A DNA stretch of 64,000 nt from CAZSAK01 sp964605155 (GTDB lineage Bacteria > Pseudomonadota > Gammaproteobacteria > SZUA-140): the NCBI GenBank assembly GCA_964605155.1, contig CAZSAK010000002.1, positions 1 through 64,000 on the forward strand, in the 5' to 3' direction. The notes below the pieces were generated by a model. It saw only the letters and a list, made by a program, of their open reading frames with translations. It searched no databases and was not told where the DNA came from. The translations under genes were made by a program, and so were the position numbers. Shown piece after piece: positions 52,275 through 61,859 of this stretch. Each line of letters opens with the position of its first letter. Position 1 is the first letter of the stretch.

Positions 52275-52805
52275 ATGAAAATCCGAATTGCCACAAATCA
52301 GGATCGTGACGATATCAGAAGAGTCTATTTGTCTGCCTTTCCCAAAGGCGAGGAAGAGATTGTCTCAAAGCTTGCCATTGATCTGCTTTCAGAAAATACA
52401 ACGCCACAAACAATCTCCCTGGTTGCTGAAGCTGATGATTCAATTGTGGGTCACTTGGCTTTCAGTCCTGTTGTGATTGATGACAATGATAATTGTCAGG
52501 CTTATATTTTGGCGCCATTAGCAGTCAATTCTGATTACCAAAAACGTCGTATTGGCTCGGCGCTAATTGAATACGGCATAGAACAGTTGTCAGCAATGGG
52601 TGTAAATATCGTCTTTGTTTATGGAGACCCTAAGTATTACGGAAGGTTTGGTTTCAACGCTGACGCTGCGCGTAAATACACAATTCCCTACAACCTTCAA
52701 TATCCTTTTGGGTGGCAAGCCGTCGTTCTCAACGAATGCCCCACAAAAAAGGTACCTGTAACAATAAACTGTGTTGCCTCTTTATGTGACCCAAAAATAT
52801 GGTAA
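52275..52805 (+). CDS. GNAT N-acetyltransferase (YhbS-like)
   Basis: A 176-residue acetyltransferase with ILAPLAVNSDYQKRRIGSAL (acetyl-CoA loop) and YGDPKYYGRFGF, the pattern of YhbS-type GNAT proteins. Flanked by repeat copies A and B in the accessory interval, with A/T-rich codon use. Substrate unknown; cassette or island cargo is plausible. Confidence 0.88.
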   Translation: MKIRIATNQDRDDIRRVYLSAFPKGEEEIVSKLAIDLLSENTTPQTISLVAEADDSIVGHLAFSPVVIDDNDNCQAYILAPLAVNSDYQKRRIGSALIEYGIEQLSAMGVNIVFVYGDPKYYGRFGFNADAARKYTIPYNLQYPFGWQAVVLNECPTKKVPVTINCVASLCDPKIW

Positions 52806-52844
52806 TCAATCAGAAACTCCCCAGCATATCGAACTAAGACTGCC

Positions 52845-53015
52845 AACAGGTCTGGGGGTCGGACCCAAACAACCTACCGATATATAAAAGAATACGCTCA
52901 TATAAGCGGTTTTTTTTGCGCCTAAGCCACCCTTTTTGTACCCAAAAACCATCGATTAAGCCATACTCACATTAAACAGTGGGGCCGGATCGTGGCTTCC
53001 TCTATTATAACTTAC
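52845..53015 (+). repeat. Dispersed repeat copy B, longest form
   Basis: Second copy. It shares CCAAAAACCATCGATTAAG with copy A and the GGTCTG, CGATATATAAAA and ATACCCAAAA pieces with copy C. Its right part (GGGGCCGGATCGTGGCTTCC, TCTATTATAACTTA) reappears after the gene at 57839, as if copy C had been split. A hairpin at 53024-53049 (TGAGGATAA with TTATCCCTCA) follows, just before the MaoC gene. Confidence 0.6.
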
Positions 53016-53058
53016 TGTATAGCTGAGGATAAAACTTGCTTATCCCTCAAGATTAATC

Positions 53059-53508
53059 ATGAATGCAATTAACAAGGCATGGCCCAATAAGATCCCGGAA
53101 GTTGGGCAAACTGCACGGCGATCCCGAAAGGTGACAAGCCGTGATATCGAACTGTTTACTGATATAAGCGGTGACCGCAATCCATTGCACTATGACGAGG
53201 AAGCCGCTGCTGCGACACGTTTTGGTGGTATCGTGGTGCAAGGTGGCGTGACAACTGCAATCCTGAATGCGGTCGTCGCCGAAGAGTTACCCGGACCGGG
53301 GACAGTTTTCCTGCAGGTCAATTGGAGTTTCAAGGCACCCGTTCGGCCTGGTGACACGATCACGGGCGAGGTGAAGATCACCAACGTCAGGACGGACAAA
53401 CCTGTAACAGAACTCGAGACCCGAGTTCTTCTTGATGATGGGACAGTGGTACTGGACGGTAATGCGGTCTGTTACACCATGCCGATCACTCAACACGGAG
53501 ATTCATGA
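53059..53508 (+). CDS. MaoC-family enoyl-CoA hydratase-like protein
   Basis: A 149-residue hot-dog fold protein with SGDRNPLHYDEEAAAATRFGG, the hydratase 2 motif with catalytic Asp and His, and NWSFKAPVRPGDTITGEVKI. It matches short MaoC proteins that hydrate R-specific enoyl-CoA. No fatty-acid genes adjoin; role unclear. Confidence 0.87.
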   Translation: MNAINKAWPNKIPEVGQTARRSRKVTSRDIELFTDISGDRNPLHYDEEAAAATRFGGIVVQGGVTTAILNAVVAEELPGPGTVFLQVNWSFKAPVRPGDTITGEVKITNVRTDKPVTELETRVLLDDGTVVLDGNAVCYTMPITQHGDS

Positions 53509-53594
53509 CTGCTCCAAGCAAAAACAATTCAGGGTATTCTCTGATTTTGTACTAGGTATTATCTGACCCCGACTGTTTATTAGAGGAGAGCAAT

Positions 53595-53903
53595 GTGGCA
53601 GCAATATTATATGTGCGTGTTAAATCAGATCTCGACCCAGAGGAGCTGGAACGTCGAGTAATTGAACGTCGGCCTCGTTTTAAAGAAGTCACGGGGCTGA
53701 TTCAGAAAATATACGCACGCGACGATTCGACCGGTGATGTGTGCGGGATATATTTCTTTGAGGATCAACAGGCACTCGCGAATTTTCGACAGACAGAGTT
53801 GGCAAAAACCATTCCATCTGCTTATGAGGCAAAAGAAGTATGCAGGGAAGTCTATGAGATGCTTTACCCTCTTTATCCCGAACGGGGACCGATTACTGGG
53901 TAA
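53595..53903 (+). CDS. YdhR-type dimeric alpha-beta barrel protein
   Basis: A 102-residue small protein, GTG start with GAGGAG upstream. The pattern ILYVRVKSDLDPEELERRVI, LIQKIYARDDSTGDVCGIYF, EDQQALANFRQTEL resembles YdhR and related putative monooxygenases of the dimeric alpha-beta barrel fold. Function unknown. About 80 bases before the methyltransferase at 53983. Confidence 0.72.
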   Translation: MAAILYVRVKSDLDPEELERRVIERRPRFKEVTGLIQKIYARDDSTGDVCGIYFFEDQQALANFRQTELAKTIPSAYEAKEVCREVYEMLYPLYPERGPITG

Positions 53904-53982
53904 ACAATTGCTTATCTATAGTAGGCCAGGCAGCGAGTCATCGACGCTTGCCGGGCATGTCGAATCTTGAGGAGGATAGTTT

Positions 53983-54792
53983 ATGTCTACCCTGGAAACA
54001 CACTATTCATCCCGTGACATCAAGGAACGGATCCTGGAGGGCATCCGCACAGCCGGTTTGAATCCCGAGCAACGTCTGGCGCCCGAGGAACTGGCATCAC
54101 TCGATCATTTCCATACGGGTGGACTTCACGCTACTCACGAGCTGCTGGAGGCGGCGCAGATTCGGACCGGGGATCGCGTTCTTGATATCGGAGCCGGGCT
54201 GGCTGGTTCCGCCCGGATGCTCGCATCTGCAATAGGTTGTAGTGTCGACTGTATCGAGATGTCCCCCGATTACTGCGCCGGTGCCGTACTACTGAACCGT
54301 CTGACCGGCCTCGATGACCGAGTCAAGGTGTACCTAGGAAGCGCACTCGACCTGCCCTTTCCCGACGATTCGTTTGATGTCATCTGGATGCAAAACGTCG
54401 GCATGAACATCGCGGACAAGCGGAAACTCTACGGAGAAATCTCCCGGGTCCTCAAACCGGGTGGCCGGTTTGCCTTCCAGGAGATGGTCGCCGGTAAAGT
54501 CGCGACGTCCTACTTTCCCCTTCCGTGGGCCACCGACCCAGCCGACAGTTTCCTTGTCTCCGCCGAAGAGATGTGCTCGATTCTCGGCGAATGTGGATTG
54601 ATCGTTGAATTGTTCGAGGATACCAGCGAGATTCATTTGAAACGGTCTATTGCAAATACCACGCCCGCTGTACCGGGACAACTGGGCCTGGCAGTATTCG
54701 TCGACAACCTCGCACAAAAGGCCGGTAATGCGCGGCGCAGTCTTGAAGAGGGCCAGGTCCGGCTCGTCAGAGGCATCTTCCGGGTGAATTGA
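53983..54792 (+). CDS. Class I SAM-dependent methyltransferase (small-molecule type)
   Basis: A 269-residue enzyme with motif I RVLDIGAGLAGSARMLASAI, LDLPFPDDSFDVIWMQNVGM and LKPGGRFAFQEMV. The LDHFHTGGLHATHELLEAA entry segment resembles sarcosine/glycine-type N-methyltransferases and phosphoethanolamine enzymes. A strong GAGGAGGA site precedes ATG. Substrate unknown. Confidence 0.85.
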   Translation: MSTLETHYSSRDIKERILEGIRTAGLNPEQRLAPEELASLDHFHTGGLHATHELLEAAQIRTGDRVLDIGAGLAGSARMLASAIGCSVDCIEMSPDYCAGAVLLNRLTGLDDRVKVYLGSALDLPFPDDSFDVIWMQNVGMNIADKRKLYGEISRVLKPGGRFAFQEMVAGKVATSYFPLPWATDPADSFLVSAEEMCSILGECGLIVELFEDTSEIHLKRSIANTTPAVPGQLGLAVFVDNLAQKAGNARRSLEEGQVRLVRGIFRVN

Positions 54793-54891
54793 GCAACGAC
54801 ACGGATCTCATTCCCAATTCGCCGTCCGGATCAGGGCCTGGCCCAGGCAATACAGTTTTAGGACGCATTTTCAGGATTAAACAAGGAATTT

Positions 54892-57588
54892 ATGACTTCT
54901 ATTCATGACTGGCACCACAAAAGTCCTGAACAGGCATTATCGGCACTGAAGACAACGACCGGGGGACTGAGTGAAGCCGATGTAACCCGGAGACTGGCAG
55001 ACAATGGGCCCAACCAACTACCGGCACCTCCGCGCAGGAATGTGTTGCTGCGCTTTTTTTCTCATTTCAACAATATCCTTATCTATGTACTCCTCGGCGC
55101 TGCTGCCATTACGGCACTGCTAAGCCATGTTGTCGATACGACTGTCATCGTGGCGGTGGTCATTGTCAATGCGGTTATCGGTTTCCTGCAGGAGGGCAAG
55201 GCGGAGAAGGCAATGGATGCCATACGCCATATGCTTGCCTTGCGCGCTTCGGTCATTCGGGAGGGTAAGCGTCAAACCGTGATGGGCCATAAACTGGTCC
55301 CCGGTGACATTGTGTTAGTGGAAGCCGGCGACAAGGTGCCAGCGGATATACGCCTGTTAAAGACCCATGGTTTACAGATCCAGGAAGCAGTGCTCACGGG
55401 CGAGTCTATGGCAGTTGAAAAGCATACCGAGCAGGTCGATATTGAAGCGCCACTCGGCGATCGTTTCTGCATGGGTTTCAGCGGTACAACGGTTACCAGC
55501 GGACAGGGTATGGGTGTGGTGGTTGCCACAGGGCCTAAGACAGAGATCGGCCACATCAGTGGTATGCTCTCGCAAGTTGAGACACTGCAAACACCGCTCG
55601 TTTCCCAGATGGCGATCTTTGCCAAATGGCTTACATTGTTCATCCTTGTCGTCGCATCGCTTATCTTGATCTATGGCTATGCAGTCCTGCACCAGGATTT
55701 CGCCACGATATTCATGGCCGTCGTGGGGCTTTCCGTTGCGGCCATTCCAGAGGGTTTACCTGCCGTATTGACAATCACGTTGGCTGTGGGCGTACAGGCC
55801 ATGGCAAGACGTAACGCCATTGTTCGTCGCCTGCCCGCGATTGAGACGCTGGGGTCTGTCTCCGTGATTTGTTCTGACAAGACGGGTACGCTGACCCGTA
55901 ATGAGATGAATGTCGTTTCACTAATTACCGAAGAGGAACACTACGAGATCAGCGGAAATGGCTACGAACCATCGGGTAAGGTGCGGATAAATGGCCGTAC
56001 TGTTTCGGTTTCTGATCATCCTGTATTGCAGGAGCTGGGACGGGCGGCCGTGCTATGCAATGACTCGGATCTGATACGAAAGGAAAATGTCTGGGTTGGA
56101 CAAGGTGACCCGATGGAGGCCGCGTTACTGGCGTTTGCCGATAGATCCGGTATAGATAGTGTCGAGGCAAGAAACCTATGGACGCGCACCGACGTGATTC
56201 CTTTCGATACCAAACATAAATACATGGCAACCCTGAATCATGACCATGAAAACAATGCCTCTGTTTTCGTTAAGGGGGCGCCGGAACAGGTGCTGGCCAT
56301 GTGCGATGTGCAAAGTAACGGCGGTAATAAAACAAAACCACTGGATATCGATTATTGGCACCAGCAGGCAAATGCAATCGCGGCACAGGGTCAACGCGTC
56401 CTGGCATTCGCGACCAGACCTGTTCCTCCTGAACATACTGTGCTTGAACATGCTGATATACAGGGATCACTGATATTTCTGGGCTTGGCTGGCTTGTTGG
56501 ATCCACCGAGGCCTGAAGTGATTGAGGCCATTGCCGAGTGCCATCGTGCCGGAATTGATGTGAAAATGATCACCGGCGATCACGCTGTCACGGCGGTCGC
56601 TATCGGCAAGCAGTTGGGACTGCATAAAAGCGCAACCATCTTAACCGGTGCTGAGCTTGACAAGCTGGATGATGCCGCCCTCGAATCCGTTGTTCGTCAT
56701 ACCGGTATATTCGCACGTACAAGCCCGGAGCATAAATTACGTCTGGTGATGGCATTACAGGCATGCGGGATGACCGTTGCAATGACGGGTGATGGTGTGA
56801 ATGATGCACCAGCACTCAAGCGTGCAGGTGTCGGTATCGCCATGGGGAAAGCCGGCAGCGAGGCAGCGAAAGAAGCATCGGAAATCGTGTTGGCCGATGA
56901 CAATTTTGCATCGATCGTCGCTGCGGTACGTGAAGGCCGGACTGTATACGACAATATCAAAAAGGTGATCAGTTGGACCCTGCCGACCAATGCCGGTGAG
57001 GCCATGACGATTATCGTGGCCCTCATGCTCGGTCTAAGCCTGCCCATCACACCGATCCAGATCCTGTGGGTAAACATGATCACTGCGGTCACTCTGGGCA
57101 TAGCACTGGCGTTCGAGCCGACTGAAAACAATACCATGCTGCGTCCACCTCGACCTCGTAAAGATCCACTCCTGAGTGGTGCCCTTGTGTGGCATATTGT
57201 ACTGGTAACCAGCCTGTTCATGGCGGGTATATTCGGTATCTATGAATATGCCGTTACACGCGGCTATTCGGAGAACCTCGCACGCACGATTGCCATGAAT
57301 ACACTGGTAGTACTGGAGATATTTCATCTCTTCTTCATACGGAATATATATGGCACTTCATTGACCTGGAAGAAAATCCGTGGAACTCGCGCTATCTGGA
57401 CATCAATTGTCAGTGTCGTCATTGGACAATTCGCGATCACCTATCTACCATGGTTCCAGAATATCTTTGAAACCGAGGGGGTGCGATTCTTTGATGGGCT
57501 TTTGATTGTCGCTATTGGAATAACATTGTTTTTTATCATTGAAATCGAAAAACAGATACGTATCCGGATTATGAAAAAAGCGTTTTAA
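54892..57588 (+). CDS. PacL/SERCA-type cation-transporting P-type ATPase
   Basis: An 898-residue type II P-ATPase. Actuator motif VLTGESMAVEK, phosphorylation site CSDKTGTLTRNE, nucleotide-domain KGAPEQVLAMC, and hinge MTGDGVNDAPALKRAGVG are in order. TM4 has IPEGLPAVLTIT, but TM6 reads LWVNMITAVTLGIALAF: the Ca2+-ligand Asp of SERCA (VNxxTD) is Ala. The ion could be Na+, H+ or Ca2+ at altered affinity. Located in the accessory interval before repeat copy C. Confidence 0.9.
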   Translation: MTSIHDWHHKSPEQALSALKTTTGGLSEADVTRRLADNGPNQLPAPPRRNVLLRFFSHFNNILIYVLLGAAAITALLSHVVDTTVIVAVVIVNAVIGFLQEGKAEKAMDAIRHMLALRASVIREGKRQTVMGHKLVPGDIVLVEAGDKVPADIRLLKTHGLQIQEAVLTGESMAVEKHTEQVDIEAPLGDRFCMGFSGTTVTSGQGMGVVVATGPKTEIGHISGMLSQVETLQTPLVSQMAIFAKWLTLFILVVASLILIYGYAVLHQDFATIFMAVVGLSVAAIPEGLPAVLTITLAVGVQAMARRNAIVRRLPAIETLGSVSVICSDKTGTLTRNEMNVVSLITEEEHYEISGNGYEPSGKVRINGRTVSVSDHPVLQELGRAAVLCNDSDLIRKENVWVGQGDPMEAALLAFADRSGIDSVEARNLWTRTDVIPFDTKHKYMATLNHDHENNASVFVKGAPEQVLAMCDVQSNGGNKTKPLDIDYWHQQANAIAAQGQRVLAFATRPVPPEHTVLEHADIQGSLIFLGLAGLLDPPRPEVIEAIAECHRAGIDVKMITGDHAVTAVAIGKQLGLHKSATILTGAELDKLDDAALESVVRHTGIFARTSPEHKLRLVMALQACGMTVAMTGDGVNDAPALKRAGVGIAMGKAGSEAAKEASEIVLADDNFASIVAAVREGRTVYDNIKKVISWTLPTNAGEAMTIIVALMLGLSLPITPIQILWVNMITAVTLGIALAFEPTENNTMLRPPRPRKDPLLSGALVWHIVLVTSLFMAGIFGIYEYAVTRGYSENLARTIAMNTLVVLEIFHLFFIRNIYGTSLTWKKIRGTRAIWTSIVSVVIGQFAITYLPWFQNIFETEGVRFFDGLLIVAIGITLFFIIEIEKQIRIRIMKKAF

Positions 57589-57596
57589 AAAACGCG

Positions 57597-57715
57597 CCAA
57601 TACCGGGTCTGACTCAGGCAAACGATCGATATAATAAAACGATTCACTTAAAAAATCAGTCTGTTTAGCGCTTAACCCTCTCTTTTTATACCCAAAACAC
57701 ATCGACCAAAAAATT
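57597..57715 (+). repeat. Dispersed repeat copy C (left part)
   Basis: Third copy, starting 9 bases after the P-type ATPase stop. Shares GCGCTTAACC, ATACCCAAAACACATCGA and the upstream GGGTCTGA and GATATAATAAAA pieces with copies A and B. The right part of copy B is missing here and is found again at 58180-58225, beyond the small PH-like gene. Confidence 0.6.
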
Positions 57716-57838
57716 GCGCAATGTGATGAGCAAATGGCTATCTGCTATTGTCTATATACAAGTATGTCAGCTCCATTGTCATTTTCGAAATCACTTCGCG
57801 GCTTAGCCTATTGTCATCATCAGGAAAGGAATAAATAA

Positions 57839-58174
57839 ATGAATGCAGTTATTATTACAGACAAATCGGTAGATATCGAAGTACATGGTTTGGATAAACT
57901 TTGGTCATTCAAAAGTAAAATCGAAATTCCTCGCAATTCAATCGATAAAGTATACCTTTGCCCAAAGGATATGAAACCACCGTGGCTAAAATCAACTGGA
58001 ACGTATATACCGAAAATGATAGTTGCAGGCACTTACCGTGGTGCAGGTCGGAAAGAATTCTGGAATACCCATTCCTGCAAAGAATGCATCGTATTCGATC
58101 TTAAAGACTTTGACTATACCCGCGTAGTGATTGAGGTTAATGGTGCGCAAGAACTTATTAATAAACTCTCCTAA
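57839..58174 (+). CDS. Small PH-like protein
   Basis: A 111-residue protein: VIITDKSVDIEVHGLDKLW, SKIEIPRNSIDKVYL, IVAGTYRGAGRKEFWNTHSC, IVFDLKDFDYTRVVIEV. This is the seven-strand pattern of bacterial PH-like domains, probably cytoplasmic, function unknown. A good GGAAAGGA ribosome site precedes the ATG. It lies between the two halves of repeat copy C, so it may be inserted cargo. Confidence 0.62.
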   Translation: MNAVIITDKSVDIEVHGLDKLWSFKSKIEIPRNSIDKVYLCPKDMKPPWLKSTGTYIPKMIVAGTYRGAGRKEFWNTHSCKECIVFDLKDFDYTRVVIEVNGAQELINKLS

Positions 58175-58179
58175 AAAAG

Positions 58180-58225
58180 GAGGGCCGGGGTTCGGCTTCC
58201 TCTAATTTCCAGTGAAAATAACTTA
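58180..58225 (+). repeat. Right half of dispersed repeat
   Basis: GAGGGCCGGGGTTCGGCTTC, then CTCTAATTT and AATAACTTA, matches the right part of copy B (52981-53015). It lies six bases after the stop of the PH-like gene. Confidence 0.5.
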
Positions 58226-58249
58226 TGGAATGCTTAATATAAGGTCACC

Positions 58250-59629
58250 ATGTTCATAAGTGTCCTGGAACTATTTAAAATAGGTATCGGCCCGTCGAGT
58301 TCACATACACTCGGCCCCATGGTTGCCGCTAATGATTTTATCGGACGTATTACAAATCAGAAATTCGATGCTCCGAGACTGAAAGATACGTTTATCAGAT
58401 GTACTCTCAAGGGCTCGCTGGCCTATACAGGCAAGGGCCATGCGACCGACAGGGCTGTTGCTTTGGGTCTGCATGGTCATCAACCAGCCGGCCTGGTGAA
58501 TAAAGATGTCGAGATTTTGGTGAAGGAGATCTGGGGACGTGATCGTATCAATCTCAATAATAACATCAGCATTTTATTCGATCCAGAGAATCACATTGTC
58601 TTTGATAAAGGAGAACCTTTACCCGAGCATCCGAATGGGATGATCTTTGAGCTCGTCGGCAATGACGATGTGCGATTGTATTCAGAAACCTATTTCTCCA
58701 TCGGGGGCGGTTTTATCAATACCATGGTGGAAATCAATCAACTGCAGGCGCCACTCAAAATGGAATCATCCGAATCGTGCAAATATCCATTTGATTCAGC
58801 CGCCTCCATGTTACAGATGGCCAAGGAGGCTGACCTTTCCATCGCACAGATGAAACAGATCAACGAACTACAATTCATGTCCAAAGACACCCTGTCTGAT
58901 GGTATGGATAAGATCTGGCAAGGCATGCAAACCTGCATCAAAAAGGGATTGCAGGCCGAAGGTACATTACCGGGCGGCCTGGACATTCCACGACGCGCCA
59001 GGAATCTGTATCAGGGCATACAAAACAACCCCGATAATGCAAATATCAATGACTGGTTATGCACCTATGCCATGGCCGTCAATGAAGAAAATGCGGCCGG
59101 CCATCTGGTCGTAACCGCGCCGACCAATGGCGCTGCCGGTGTCATACCGGCTGTCCTCTATTATTTCATGACCCATGAGCTGGGTACACCAGAACAGATA
59201 CGGAACTTTCTCCTCACCGCGAGCGCAATAGGTGGTTTGATCAAGCATCGCAGTTCAATATCCGGCGCCGAAGTGGGTTGCCAGGGTGAAGTCGGTGCAG
59301 CGGCAGCGATGGCTGCGGCCGGTTTGTGCGAGGTTCGTGGCGGTACGCCCCAACAGGTGGAAAATGCCGCAGAGATAGCGCTTGAACATCACCTCGGTAT
59401 GACATGCGATCCCGTCAAGGGCCTTGTCCAGGTACCGTGCATCGAGCGTAACGGCTTCGGTGCGATCAAGGCCTATACAGCCGCCGCGCTTGCACTCCGA
59501 GGCAGTGGCGAACACTTCATGCCGCTGGACAATTGTATCGAAGCGATGAAGCAGACCGGCATTGAAATGTCACATAAATACAAGGAAACGGCATTGGGAG
59601 GTCTTGCTGTCAGTCTGACTGAATGCTGA
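58250..59629 (+). CDS. sdaA: L-serine dehydratase (iron-sulfur, single chain)
   Basis: A 459-residue L-serine ammonia-lyase producing pyruvate and ammonia. N-terminal half SVLELFKIGIGPSSSHTLGP; C-terminal half GAAGVIPAVLYYF and SSISGAEVGCQGEVGAA. Three cysteines of the [4Fe-4S] cluster are likely in AEVGCQGE, LGMTCDPVKG and VQVPCIERNG. Length fits the one-chain SdaA of gammaproteobacteria. Cytoplasmic; not linked to its neighbours by overlap. Confidence 0.94.
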   Translation: MFISVLELFKIGIGPSSSHTLGPMVAANDFIGRITNQKFDAPRLKDTFIRCTLKGSLAYTGKGHATDRAVALGLHGHQPAGLVNKDVEILVKEIWGRDRINLNNNISILFDPENHIVFDKGEPLPEHPNGMIFELVGNDDVRLYSETYFSIGGGFINTMVEINQLQAPLKMESSESCKYPFDSAASMLQMAKEADLSIAQMKQINELQFMSKDTLSDGMDKIWQGMQTCIKKGLQAEGTLPGGLDIPRRARNLYQGIQNNPDNANINDWLCTYAMAVNEENAAGHLVVTAPTNGAAGVIPAVLYYFMTHELGTPEQIRNFLLTASAIGGLIKHRSSISGAEVGCQGEVGAAAAMAAAGLCEVRGGTPQQVENAAEIALEHHLGMTCDPVKGLVQVPCIERNGFGAIKAYTAAALALRGSGEHFMPLDNCIEAMKQTGIEMSHKYKETALGGLAVSLTEC

Positions 59630-59678
59630 AAGCTGTATATCATACCAGAAGCAATTCTGCTCAAAGTATTTGAGTTAA

Positions 59679-61121
59679 CTACGTTGGTAATAATGACCTC
59701 AACAGAAAAACAACCATAACGATAATCAATGGTAGAATAAAATTCAGCTTCAACCCTGTTTTAACCATTGTGGTCATTGGGATGCGTTCGGTACCGAATA
59801 CGATTGCATTCGGTGGTGTCGCCGTCGGCAGCATGAAGGCGCAGGATGCGGTGAGCGTGGCAGTAAATAACAACATCGTCACATCATGCTGACTCGAGAG
59901 CGCAACGGCTGCCAGTACCGGTAACATCACTTGGGTAATGGCCGTGTTGCTGGTAATTTCTGTGAGGAATGTCATCATCAACGCAATACCGATCAACATC
60001 ATGATCAATGGCACATTGGCAAGAAACTCCAGTTGCTGTCCGATCCACTGGGAAAGTTCGGATTCCTGCATGCCCATTGCCAGGGCAAATCCTCCTCCGA
60101 GCAGGATCAGGATACCCCACGGCAATTTGCTGAAGGCCTCGTAGCCCAGGATCGGCTTGTTATCCTTGCCTGGCAACAAAAACAGTGTAATGGCACCGGC
60201 GATCGCGACCGTGCCGTCATCCACACCACCATGGGGCAATAATGATGACCAGCCGGGGATGGTAAATGTATCGGTTTTGATCCCGGTACGTGTCATCCAG
60301 GCCAATGCGGTCAGGCCCAACACCCAGCCAACGAGCTTTTCGTCACGACCCATATTGCCAAGGGCCTGATGTTCCTGTCTGAGACTGTCGCCTGCCGTGT
60401 GATTCCATGTGAGGCTGCGCACCTTCCAGGCGAAGGTGGCGATTAATATACCGATTCCGATAATGACGATCGGGACCCCGACCATCATCCATTGCAGAAA
60501 ACTTGGCTTCAGCTGCGGGTCGATAACCGTCATGTTTTCAAGTAATACGAGATTCGGAACAGTGCCCACCGGGGTTCCCATGCCACCGATGTTTGCCGAG
60601 TAGGCAATGATCAATAAAAGAATCGGTGCGAATATCACCAGCCTGGATGAATCAAGATCCTGGTCCAGGCGTTTGAGCACGGCGATCCCGATCGTCGCCA
60701 TCAACATGGTTGTTGCAGTGTTTGAGATCCACATCGACAGGAAGGCCGTGACACAGGCAAAGCCTGCTAATATCTGCAGAGGACTGGCATGCGAGCGTGA
60801 TAGTATGCGCAAGGCAATCCGCCTGTGAAGACCTGTCCGTTCCATGGCCTGGGCGATCAGAAAACCGCCGACGAAGAGGAACATGATGCTGGCCATATAA
60901 CGGGGGGATACTTCCTTGGCGGTTGCTATACCCGTCAACGGATAAGCGATCAGCGGGATCAACGCCGTGACCGGCAAGGGAACACATTCACTGATCCACC
61001 AGATGGCCATCCACGCCACGATCCCCATCATGGTGGATGCATTCGGGTATTCCGGAATTTCCACCAGCAGGGGTAACAGGATACCCAGAGCGGGGCCGAT
61101 GATGAGCGCAATCCGTTTCAA
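59679..61121 (-). CDS. SLC13/DASS-family Na+/carboxylate (or sulfate) symporter
   Basis: A 480-residue membrane transporter with about 11 helices and the paired Ser-Asn-Thr motif SNTATTMLMATIG and the C-terminal counterpart SNTAITQVMLPVL, which form the Na+ and substrate site. AYSANIGGMGTPVGTVPN is the family signature. Substrates of this family include dicarboxylates and sulfate. TTG start at 61121 lies in the sequence before a long AT-rich gap. Confidence 0.92.
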   Translation of the reverse strand: MKRIALIIGPALGILLPLLVEIPEYPNASTMMGIVAWMAIWWISECVPLPVTALIPLIAYPLTGIATAKEVSPRYMASIMFLFVGGFLIAQAMERTGLHRRIALRILSRSHASPLQILAGFACVTAFLSMWISNTATTMLMATIGIAVLKRLDQDLDSSRLVIFAPILLLIIAYSANIGGMGTPVGTVPNLVLLENMTVIDPQLKPSFLQWMMVGVPIVIIGIGILIATFAWKVRSLTWNHTAGDSLRQEHQALGNMGRDEKLVGWVLGLTALAWMTRTGIKTDTFTIPGWSSLLPHGGVDDGTVAIAGAITLFLLPGKDNKPILGYEAFSKLPWGILILLGGGFALAMGMQESELSQWIGQQLEFLANVPLIMMLIGIALMMTFLTEITSNTAITQVMLPVLAAVALSSQHDVTMLLFTATLTASCAFMLPTATPPNAIVFGTERIPMTTMVKTGLKLNFILPLIIVMVVFLLRSLLPT

Positions 61122-61287
61122 GTTTTTATTCCTGTTTAAAAAAATGCGCGTTGATCAGTTATGGATATAGTATAACAAGTAATATGATGAAATTTTTTTA
61201 TTATTTATAAAAACAAATCCACTCGATTGACATGAGATTCCATTTATGAATATTTCATCTACAAAAAAGTGATGTCTTCTGTGATAT

Positions 61288-61737
61288 ATGAAAAACAAGC
61301 GCATCTTGCCTCCAACCTATTTGTTTACTACCATTGCCCTAATGGTATTACTTCACTGGTTTGTACCAATTCTTATATTTGCTTCATATCCATGGAATTT
61401 ACTCGGATTGATCCCTCTCACAGCCGGGACTGTACTCAACCTGTTTGCCAATGCTGCACTCAAGAATAAACACACGACCGTCAAGCCGTTTCAAAAATCG
61501 ACAGCGTTGATAACAACGGGTGTCTATCCAATAAGCCGCCATCCGATGTACCTGGGCATGATCCTCATCCTGCTAGGGCTGGCTATCCTGATGGGATCTG
61601 TGTCGCCCCTGATGGTCATCCCCGTCTTCGGCGTCATGTTGGAACGGATATTTATAAGCTCGGAAGAGGGGATGCTCGGGGAACAGTTCGGCGCCGCATG
61701 GAGTTCCTACAAGCACAGGGTCAGAAAATGGATCTAG
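61288..61737 (+). CDS. Isoprenylcysteine carboxyl methyltransferase-like membrane protein
   Basis: A 149-residue membrane protein with four or five helices and TTGVYPISRHPMYLGMILIL, the SAM-binding signature of the ICMT/PEMT family, plus AAWSSYKHRVRKWI at the C-terminus. Probably methylates a phospholipid or small hydrophobic acceptor; substrate unknown. Confidence 0.9.
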   Translation: MKNKRILPPTYLFTTIALMVLLHWFVPILIFASYPWNLLGLIPLTAGTVLNLFANAALKNKHTTVKPFQKSTALITTGVYPISRHPMYLGMILILLGLAILMGSVSPLMVIPVFGVMLERIFISSEEGMLGEQFGAAWSSYKHRVRKWI

Positions 61738-61859
61738 GTCTTTAATTAATTGTCGTAATCTATATATGCCTTATTAGGCAATATTCACCAATTACGAGAT
61801 CTTGATCATGTGTTAAGATTGGATCTTCTTCAAGTTCATGTTCCCAAGGAGTAGGAAAT

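Noticed and set aside
52806..52845. Second attC after the GNAT gene at 52275
   Set aside because: No CTAAC...GTTAGGC pair or stem pattern is visible there; only repeat copy B follows.
51308..53058. Integron integrase or transposase gene in the accessory interval
   Set aside because: No ORF of suitable length or motif (tyrosine recombinase R..H.R..Y or DDE) was seen.
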